NCBI GenBank assembly: GCA_017408535.1
Contig: JAFQUL010000187.1
Location: forward strand, 1-13,271
DNA length: 13,271 bases
Reading direction: 5' to 3'
DNA from: Clostridia bacterium
GTDB taxonomy: Bacteria > Bacillota > Clostridia > Oscillospirales > CAG-272
Positions 7,068-13,271 of the stretch are shown piece by piece. The notes beneath the pieces were generated by a model. It searched no databases. It was not told the origin of the DNA and saw only the letters and a list, made by a program, of their open reading frames with translations. Position numbers and translations under genes: made by a program. Numbering within the stretch: position 1 is the stretch's first letter; each line of letters starts with the position of its first letter.

Positions 7068-9443
7068 ATGAATATCACAAAAGAACAAATACTTCTATCC
7101 AATGCCGTTATCGACCAGCAGTTATCGGCTACAGACAGCTTTGAGGCAGTACACCGTAGCGGCGAGTGGAAAACAGTTATTACTCCGGTATTTCCTCACT
7201 CTCTCCCAGCGGACAATATAATTGATCTCAGCGGAGAATGGTCAGTAAAAAAATGGCCCTTTGCATCCACTGAGGAAAAGCTGTCTTCTCCCAGAACATC
7301 CGACGCATCATGGGAAAAAGCAGTTCAACCCGGTAAGCTGTTTGCCCTTGATCCTAATGTAGATCCTGTGACAATACCTGACTGGGACAGAATCAAAACG
7401 CTCCACCTGAGCCCCGATGACGGTGCCGTCATCAGACGTACTGTCATGGTCCCCGATGAGTGGAAAGATAAAGAAATTTTCGTTGACTGTGATTCTATAT
7501 ATCCAGGCGGACGTATCTACATCAACGGTCATCTCGTTGCAGATCATGCAAGCGGCCTTACCCCCATATGTCGTAATATTACCGCTCTTGTCAAAGCCGG
7601 TAAGCCCGTGACCGTTGCAGTAAGACTCTACCGCAATCATCCCCACATAATGATGGATATGCCGAGACACTCTACAGATTTTGGCGGAATGGCTCAGCCT
7701 GTATACATTTTCGCAAAAGAAAAGTGCCACATTGAGGATTACTATCTTCCGTCGATACTTGACGAATCACTTAAGAACGGCAAACTTGAAGGTAACGTAA
7801 GACTTTATAACGCATCAAAGAAAAAGCAAAAGGGTACCGTAACCGTAAAGATCCTTGATCCAAACGGCGTATACTTGACTGAAGAAGCCTTCCCATTTGA
7901 GATAAATCAGGGACAAAAACTTGAGCTTCCCGTTTCGGTTAAGGTAAACAAACCTAAGCTTTGGAACGATGAGCATCCCCATCTTTATCAGGTTGAGCTT
8001 ACCGCGGGTATCGGCGGTCTCGGCGAGGATAAGTATACGTTTAAGACAGGCTTCCGCCGCTTTGAATTCAAGGACTGCCGTGCATACCTCAACGGTAATC
8101 CCGTAAAATTCCGCGGCGTAAACCATCTTTCTCATCACCCGAAGCACGGGCTCCATACTCCTAAGGACTGGCTGAGACGTAACCTTGAGTTGATGAAGCT
8201 TGCTAACGTCAACTGCATCCGCACCCACTATATGGGTCCCAGATATCTTGCTGAGCTTTGTGATGAAATGGGCTTTTACCTTGTACAGGAGCTCCCCATA
8301 GACTGGGGTACTCACTATATCCACGATCCCGAGTGGGTCGGTCCCGCTCTTATGCGACTGTACGCAGGTGTTTGCCGCGACAGAAACCATCCCTCAATTA
8401 TGATCTGGGCTATCGGTAACGAAAATATGCCGGAGTCAGACGAGGTTGCCGAAAACGGTTGGATGCATCTCAATATGTACGACCGTTTTGTCAAGCGTCT
8501 CGACCCCAATGGTGTTACCATGTTCCCGCCTCCCGGTCCCGCATCCAAGATCGAGGGAATACTTGAACTCCGTGTAGGCGACGTTGCCGATATTCATTAC
8601 TCTTTCGTACCGATAAAGAAATTCCTTAGTGAAGGAAAGGTAGAAAATCCCAAATCCTGGACACCCACAATGGAGATAAATACCAAGGAAGAAGCTCTTG
8701 AACGCGGTTGGAACGGAACCTGGTTCTCAAGTGAGTACTGTCTGTTCAACGCATATCCCGACTCCATCTTCTCTCCGGAGACCTGCTCTATTATTGATGA
8801 CGAGTATACGAAATATCCCAAGGATACTCCTCAGATAAAGGTGTTTTACGACCGTTTCAAGAGAGAATGGGGTTTTATGAGGCATGAGGAATCCTGTCTT
8901 GGTGGTACATACTTCCCATGGATGTCCGGCGGCTCAAGTATTTCCCTTGGGCATCCCTTCAGCTGGACCATTCTTTCCGAGGACTGTGACTGGGGTGTTA
9001 TGACTCCCGAGCTTCTGCCTAAGCCTAATTTCTGGGTACTTAGAAATCTTCTTTGTCCTGTTTGGTTCCCGGATGAGATTGAATGGTTCGAAGGTGACGA
9101 GGGTATCACCTTTGAACTTTGGAATCAGTATAACGACCGTAACCTTAACGAGTGTACTGTTCGTATAACATCCCGTACCTCTACACTTGACTGGAACGAT
9201 GTCAAGATAGACCTTGCTCCCGGCGAAAAGAAGGTATTTACTATTCCCTTCTGGAGCAATGGTGATCTTAGAGCGCTTAAAAACGGCCATGATGTCAACT
9301 TCCGCATTTGGCTGATAGAGCCTGACGGTTTCGTTTCAACCTCCAAAGATATTACTGTATTTAACGGAAACAGAACAAGAGTGGAAGCGGGAGTAACATT
9401 TGACGTAAGTCCCGAACCCGCATATATCGACAAGAAAAAATAA
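7068..9443 (+). CDS. Glycoside hydrolase family 2 enzyme, copy 2
   Basis: A 791-residue protein starting MNITKEQILLSNAV at 7068. An in-frame GTG at 6960 would add 36 residues, but it has no ribosome binding site and no counterpart in copy 3. Domain order matches the other copies: jelly-roll, Ig-like, TIM barrel, C-terminal beta domain. Predicted acid/base is E452 (WAIGNEN) and nucleophile E556 (WFSSEY). The region around the active site is nearly the same as copy 1 (WFSSEYCLFNAYPD), while the Ig-like domain is closest to copy 3, suggesting exchange between copies. No signal peptide. It follows copy 1 by 113 bp and is probably co-transcribed. GH2 membership is secure; the substrate is not determinable from sequence. 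Confidence 0.9.
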   Translation: MNITKEQILLSNAVIDQQLSATDSFEAVHRSGEWKTVITPVFPHSLPADNIIDLSGEWSVKKWPFASTEEKLSSPRTSDASWEKAVQPGKLFALDPNVDPVTIPDWDRIKTLHLSPDDGAVIRRTVMVPDEWKDKEIFVDCDSIYPGGRIYINGHLVADHASGLTPICRNITALVKAGKPVTVAVRLYRNHPHIMMDMPRHSTDFGGMAQPVYIFAKEKCHIEDYYLPSILDESLKNGKLEGNVRLYNASKKKQKGTVTVKILDPNGVYLTEEAFPFEINQGQKLELPVSVKVNKPKLWNDEHPHLYQVELTAGIGGLGEDKYTFKTGFRRFEFKDCRAYLNGNPVKFRGVNHLSHHPKHGLHTPKDWLRRNLELMKLANVNCIRTHYMGPRYLAELCDEMGFYLVQELPIDWGTHYIHDPEWVGPALMRLYAGVCRDRNHPSIMIWAIGNENMPESDEVAENGWMHLNMYDRFVKRLDPNGVTMFPPPGPASKIEGILELRVGDVADIHYSFVPIKKFLSEGKVENPKSWTPTMEINTKEEALERGWNGTWFSSEYCLFNAYPDSIFSPETCSIIDDEYTKYPKDTPQIKVFYDRFKREWGFMRHEESCLGGTYFPWMSGGSSISLGHPFSWTILSEDCDWGVMTPELLPKPNFWVLRNLLCPVWFPDEIEWFEGDEGITFELWNQYNDRNLNECTVRITSRTSTLDWNDVKIDLAPGEKKVFTIPFWSNGDLRALKNGHDVNFRIWLIEPDGFVSTSKDITVFNGNRTRVEAGVTFDVSPEPAYIDKKK

Positions 9444-9466
9444 TATCGGTATTGTGACCATTAACA

Positions 9467-9509
9467 AAACAAACGTGTTTGCTCTGAAGTAGTGCAAACA
9501 CGTTTGTTT
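9467..9509 (+). repeat. Perfect 16-bp inverted repeat between GH2 copies 2 and 3
   Basis: AAACAAACGTGTTTGC (9467-9482) and its exact complement (9494-9509) flank an 11-nt loop. Each arm is itself close to palindromic (CAAAC-GT-GTTTG). As RNA it could be a weak terminator or a stabilising stem; the right arm ends TTTGTTT but no uninterrupted U-run follows. As DNA the paired CAAAC/GTTTG half-sites resemble an operator for a dimeric repressor. It would set copy 3 apart from copies 1 and 2 in expression. Confidence 0.6.
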
Positions 9510-9541
9510 ATAAATAGATTTGTTTACAAAAACCTAAACCG

Positions 9542-9556
9542 AAGGAGCGTAAGGAG
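9542..9556 (+). promoter_or_regulatory. Doubled Shine-Dalgarno-like motif upstream of GH2 copy 3
   Basis: AAGGAG occurs twice, at 9542-9547 and 9551-9556, ending 36 and 27 nt before ATG 9584. The first is in frame at exactly 42 nt, as in copy 2. Between the in-frame stop at 9515 and 9584 there is no ATG, GTG or TTG in the gene's frame. Confidence 0.45.
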
Positions 9557-9583
9557 CCCCGTTGTTTCTTTACAATTACTGTT

Positions 9584-11950
9584 ATGAATTTTACACACGA
9601 ACAAATACTTTTGTCTGATGCCGTTATCGACGAACAGCTGTCTGCTACAGAAAGCTTTGAGGCTGTTCACCGTAACGGTAAATGGAAAACCGTTATTACC
9701 CCGGTATTTCCCCACTGTCTTCCTAAAGATAGCATAATTGATCTCAGCGGAGAATGGTCAGTAAAAAAATGGCCATTTTCCGGAACTGAAGAAAAGCTGG
9801 TACATCCCAGAACTGCCGATACTGCCTGGGAAAAGGCAGTACAGCCTGGCAAGCTGTTCTCGTCAGATCCCGAGCTTGCTCCTGAGTCTATCGACGGCTG
9901 GGACAGAAACGGCATGAAGTATATGGATCCCGATGACGGTGCAGTTATAAGACGTACTGTTATCATTCCCGCACAGTGGGCAAAAAAGGAGATCTTCATT
10001 AACTGTGACGCAATATATCCTGCAGGCCGCGTATATGTAAACGGAGCTCTTGTTGCCGACCATCAAAGCGGTCTTACTCCCATTTGCCGTAATATAACCG
10101 CACTTGTCAAGGCAGGAAAGCCGGCAACCATTGCTGTAAGACTTTACCGTTACCATCCGTATATAATAATGGATATGCCCCGTCATTCTACCGAATACGG
10201 CGGAATGCCCCAGCCGGTATATATATTTGCAAAAGAAAAATGTCACGTTGAGGATTACTACCTTCCTTCTGTACTTGATGAATCGCTTAAGTCCGGAAAA
10301 CTGGAAGGAAACGTAAGACTTTATAACGCATCAAAGAAAAAGCAAAAAGGTACCGTCACAGTAAAGATCCACGACCCCAAAGGCGTATATATGACTGAAG
10401 AAGCTTTTCCCTTTGAGATCAACCAGGGTCAAAAGCTTGAACTTCCCGTTTCGGTTAAGGTAAACAAGCCTATGCTCTGGAACGATGAGCATCCTCATCT
10501 TTACCGGGTTGAGTTAACTGCAGGAGTCGGCGGACTTGGTGAGGAAAAATATGAGTTCAGGACAGGCTTTCGCCGTCTTGATTTCAAAGATTGCCGTCCG
10601 TATCTTAACGGAAATCCCATCAAGTTCCGCGGTGTCAACCATCTTTCCGCTCATCCCCAGCACGGTCTCCATACTCCTAAGGATTGGCTTAAGAGAAACC
10701 TTGAACTGATGAAGCTCGCTAACGTTAACTGCATCCGTACACACTATATGGGACCGAGATATCTGGCAGACCTGTGTGATGAGATGGGAATTTATCTCCT
10801 TCAAGAGCTTCCTGTAGACTGGGGTACTCACTACATACACGATCCAGAATGGGTAGGTCCTGCACTTATGCGTCTGTACGCAGGTGTTTGCCGTGACAGA
10901 AACCACCCTTCAATCATGCTCTGGTCTATAGGAAACGAAAATATGCCGGAATCGGATGCTGTTGCCGCAAACGGTTGGATGCATCTTAATATGTACGACC
11001 GTTTTGTCAAACGTCTTGATCCTAACAAAGCAACCATTTTCCCGCCTCCCGGTCCTGCTTCAAAGATAGACGGTATTCTTGAGCTCCGTGTAGGTGACGT
11101 AGCAGATATTCACTACTCCTTTGTTCCGATCAAAAACTTCCTTCGGGACGGCAAGGTGGAAAATCCCATCTCCTGGGAAGCCACCATGGAGACAAACACA
11201 AAAGAAGAAGCTCTTGCACGCGGATGGACCGGCACATGGTTTTCGACGGAATACAGTGCCTTCAGTGCATTCCCGGATATAATCTTCTCCCCCAATCATT
11301 GCTCGCTCATTGACGATGAAGACAAGAATTATCCCGATGATACTCCGCAGATAAAGGTATTCTACGACAGACTCAAGAGAGAGTGGGGATTTATGCGTCA
11401 TGAGGAGAGTTGTCTCGGCGGTGCATACTTTCCCTGGATGTCCGGCGGATCCAGCACTTCCCTTGGACATCCTTTCAGCTGGACGCTTTTGTCAGAGGAC
11501 TGCGACTGGGGTGTTATGACTCCGGAGCTTCTGCCCAAGCCCAACTTCTGGGTGCTCAGAAATCTTTTCTCCCCTGTTTGGTTCCCCGATGAGGTTGAGT
11601 ATTTTAACGGTGAGGACAACGTAATCTTTGAACTTTGGAATCAGTATAATGACATAAACCTTAATCAGTGTACCATAAGAGTATCCGTTCCCAACACCTG
11701 TTACTGGTGGAGAGATATAACTGTTGACCTTGCACCCGGAGAAAGAAAGATGATCTCCCTTCCCATTCGGGCAGCTCACGGACTTGATTTCCGTAGCGGA
11801 AAATATCGCTTCTGGCTTATCGATCCGAATGGATTTGTCGTTACCACAAAGGACGTTACCTTCTTTAACAAGGGTAACGAACGCAGTAATGCAGAGTCTG
11901 TGTTTGACGTAAGTCCCGAGCCTGCATACATTGACAGAAAAAATAAATAA
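9584..11950 (+). CDS. Glycoside hydrolase family 2 enzyme, copy 3
   Basis: A 788-residue protein from ATG 9584 (MNFTHEQILLSDAV), the only standard in-frame start after the stop at 9515. Jelly-roll about 51-218 (VYVNGALVADH), Ig-like about 220-330, TIM barrel about 335-680 and C-terminal beta domain. Predicted acid/base is E452 in WSIGNEN and nucleophile E556 in WFSTEY. It departs from copies 1 and 2 near the nucleophile (STEYSAFSAFPD rather than SSEYCLFNAYPD), in the following loop, and in the C-terminal domain, so a different substrate preference is plausible. No signal peptide; predicted cytoplasmic. Last gene of the rightward operon, ending directly at a strong terminator. GH2 family assignment is firm; the sugar released is unknown. 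Confidence 0.91.
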   Translation: MNFTHEQILLSDAVIDEQLSATESFEAVHRNGKWKTVITPVFPHCLPKDSIIDLSGEWSVKKWPFSGTEEKLVHPRTADTAWEKAVQPGKLFSSDPELAPESIDGWDRNGMKYMDPDDGAVIRRTVIIPAQWAKKEIFINCDAIYPAGRVYVNGALVADHQSGLTPICRNITALVKAGKPATIAVRLYRYHPYIIMDMPRHSTEYGGMPQPVYIFAKEKCHVEDYYLPSVLDESLKSGKLEGNVRLYNASKKKQKGTVTVKIHDPKGVYMTEEAFPFEINQGQKLELPVSVKVNKPMLWNDEHPHLYRVELTAGVGGLGEEKYEFRTGFRRLDFKDCRPYLNGNPIKFRGVNHLSAHPQHGLHTPKDWLKRNLELMKLANVNCIRTHYMGPRYLADLCDEMGIYLLQELPVDWGTHYIHDPEWVGPALMRLYAGVCRDRNHPSIMLWSIGNENMPESDAVAANGWMHLNMYDRFVKRLDPNKATIFPPPGPASKIDGILELRVGDVADIHYSFVPIKNFLRDGKVENPISWEATMETNTKEEALARGWTGTWFSTEYSAFSAFPDIIFSPNHCSLIDDEDKNYPDDTPQIKVFYDRLKREWGFMRHEESCLGGAYFPWMSGGSSTSLGHPFSWTLLSEDCDWGVMTPELLPKPNFWVLRNLFSPVWFPDEVEYFNGEDNVIFELWNQYNDINLNQCTIRVSVPNTCYWWRDITVDLAPGERKMISLPIRAAHGLDFRSGKYRFWLIDPNGFVVTTKDVTFFNKGNERSNAESVFDVSPEPAYIDRKNK

Positions 11951-12000
11951 TTTTCATAAAAAAGACGGTGCAAAGCAAAGCACCGTCTTTTTTATGAAAA
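11951..12000. terminator. Bidirectional intrinsic terminator
   Basis: A perfect 21-bp inverted repeat (arms 11951-11971 and 11980-12000) with an 8-nt loop. The GC core GACGGTGC/GCACCGTC is flanked by A-runs and T-runs, so it reads as a Rho-independent terminator on both strands. It ends the GH2 operon rightward and the LRR lipoprotein gene leftward. Confidence 0.93.
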
Positions 12001-12006
12001 CTCTTC

Positions 12007-13271
12007 TTATTTCTTCTTGAAGCCGTAATTGTTGGCATCCGCCAACTTTTTAGCGGCAGAACCGGACTTGCCGATAATAACGAGATCGGCAGAACAACCG
12101 ATAAATGCGTTTTCTGCTATCGTTTCGACGCTCTTAGGAATCTCGGCAGATTTAAGTGATGCACATTGTATGAAGGCATTATTTGCAATATACTTGCATC
12201 CCTCAGGAATAACAACGTTTTCAAGAGCACCCGCAAAGAAGACGCCGTCACCTAGAAACTTAAGACCGCTACCAAAAGTTATCTCCTTAAGAGAATAACT
12301 CTGTCCGAAAGCAAGTGAGGCAATAGAAGCTACGCTGTCAGGAACAGAAACGGAGCTGAGCGCATCACAGAAAGCAAAGGAAAGAGGACTGATAATCGAG
12401 AGAGAATCAGGAAGATCTATTGTTTCAAGAGCACTGCAGTTGTAAAATGCATTAGTACCGATATAGTTAACACTGTTCGGAATCTCAATGCTTTTAAGAA
12501 TTGAGATCTTACTCGGCTCTACACTGCCTTCACTGGAAATCAACTGCCCGCTGGTACATGCAAAAGAATAACTCTCTATCCTTTCAAGGGAAGAAGGAAG
12601 CTTTACGGATGTAACCTTGCTGCTATCATAGAAAGCACCTGATATAGCCTTAACGCCCTCGGGAACAGTAATATCACCGCCGGTACCCGAATATTTAATA
12701 AGAATACCGTCACCGACAATAACATACTCATCCCTTAGAGACCGGCGCCAAGCGGTGCCGACAAAAGCATTTCCGGTAATATATTTGACGCTGTCGGGAA
12801 TGGTTATTGAGTTTATCTTTACAGCATCATTTCTGAAAGTACATGAAATGTCAGTTACGTTTTCCGGAATATCAATGGTTTCAGACCTTCCGTTGTACTT
12901 GATAAGAGAACCAGCACCAACAATTACAAACTTCTCATTAAGACCGTTATACCACGGAGTATTGTCAAAGGCATGAGTACCTATATGCTCTACTGTCTTC
13001 GAAACGGTAACGTTCTCAAGCGAGGAACAGTTTCTGAATGCGTAAGAATGGACCACCTTGATACCCTCAGGTATGATCACGGATTTCATGTTTTTACGCA
13101 TAAAGCAGTCGGGACCTATCTCGGTGACAGGCTTATCGTCAATCTGAGCCGGAATTATGACCTCACTGTCATCACCCTTATAGTAAATAAGGATTATTCC
13201 ATCATCAGTTTCTGTATAATAGTAGTCGTTACCACTACTCGAACAAGCGGAAAATGATCCAAGTGTAAGGA
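12007..13271 (-). CDS. BspA-like leucine-rich-repeat (LRR_5) lipoprotein, partial at N-terminus
   Basis: The last 420 residues are visible; the start lies beyond the right edge. The frame stays open past the ATG at 13101, and upstream residues read LTLGSFSACSSSGND, a lipobox-like FSAC with the Cys at 13245-13243, followed by a Ser/Gly linker. So the protein is probably an exported lipoprotein anchored on the outer face of the membrane. The rest is LRR_5 repeats of about 22-23 residues (IxIPxSVxxIxxxAFxxCxxL), with two 67-68-residue modules carrying a VIVGxGxLIKYxG segment. Such proteins often mediate adhesion or glycan/protein binding in gut Clostridia; the ligand is unknown. It ends GYGFKKK. 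It converges on the GH2 operon and shares its terminator, so it is not obviously part of the same pathway. Confidence 0.88.
   Translation of the reverse strand, partial: LTLGSFSACSSSGNDYYYTETDDGIILIYYKGDDSEVIIPAQIDDKPVTEIGPDCFMRKNMKSVIIPEGIKVVHSYAFRNCSSLENVTVSKTVEHIGTHAFDNTPWYNGLNEKFVIVGAGSLIKYNGRSETIDIPENVTDISCTFRNDAVKINSITIPDSVKYITGNAFVGTAWRRSLRDEYVIVGDGILIKYSGTGGDITVPEGVKAISGAFYDSSKVTSVKLPSSLERIESYSFACTSGQLISSEGSVEPSKISILKSIEIPNSVNYIGTNAFYNCSALETIDLPDSLSIISPLSFAFCDALSSVSVPDSVASIASLAFGQSYSLKEITFGSGLKFLGDGVFFAGALENVVIPEGCKYIANNAFIQCASLKSAEIPKSVETIAENAFIGCSADLVIIGKSGSAAKKLADANNYGFKKK
12568..12972 (-). repeat. Tandem 67-68-residue modules in the LRR lipoprotein
   Basis: Module one runs from AFDNTPW (12972) to 12769, and module two from AFVGTAW (12768) to about 12568. 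Both contain W-x3-L-x-[DE]-x-[FY]-VIVG-x-G-x-LIKY-x-G followed by I-P-E-x-V or V-P-E-x-V and a second LRR. A looser third copy (DDGIILIYYKG) precedes them near 13204-13174. The pattern indicates growth by internal duplication. Confidence 0.7.

Noticed and set aside
13099..13101. ATG at 13101 as the start of the LRR protein
   Set aside because: The frame continues upstream through a lipobox-like sequence and LRR-type residues to the window edge, so this Met is internal.
1..13271. CRISPR arrays, tRNA or rRNA genes, insertion sequences
   Set aside because: No regularly spaced repeats, tRNA-like folds, transposase-like proteins or terminal repeats were seen; the large-scale repetition is explained by gene paralogy.

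Overview
This window looks like part of a carbohydrate-utilisation locus from a Gram-positive anaerobe, most likely Bacillota/Clostridia, possibly gut or rumen. The reasons are AGGAG ribosome binding sites, two textbook sigma-A-type promoters, frequent AUA and AGA codons, and a BspA-type leucine-rich-repeat lipoprotein. Taxonomy is inference only; there is no rRNA or tRNA in the window.

Layout. Positions 1-4287 (minus strand) hold three tandem paralogues of a GH28-like right-handed beta-helix enzyme. The leftmost is cut by the window edge and starts with GTG. The gaps between them are only 26 and 38 bp, so they form one operon reading leftward. Positions 4288-4566 are a divergent control region with one promoter per direction, each with a 17-bp spacer. 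Positions 4567-11950 (plus strand) hold three tandem paralogues of a glycoside hydrolase family 2 (GH2) enzyme. They are separated by 113 and 140 bp gaps, the second carrying a perfect 16-bp inverted repeat. Positions 11951-12000 are a perfect 21-bp stem that serves as a bidirectional terminator. From 12007 to the right edge (minus strand) is a convergent LRR_5/BspA-like lipoprotein whose N-terminal start lies outside the window.

How it may work. None of the six enzymes shows a signal peptide, so all are predicted to be cytoplasmic and to act on imported oligosaccharides. The GH2 proteins keep both catalytic glutamates. The GH28-like proteins keep the catalytic aspartates, but the His and the Arg/Lys pair that define polygalacturonases are replaced, so simple polygalacturonase activity is unlikely. 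Triplicated GH28-like genes facing triplicated GH2 genes suggest paired, diversified exo-enzymes for a branched, possibly pectin-like glycan. No transporter or regulator is visible. The most unusual signals are the altered GH28 active site, the shared and oddly distant Shine-Dalgarno-like motif of all three GH2 genes, and signs of patchwork exchange among the GH2 copies.
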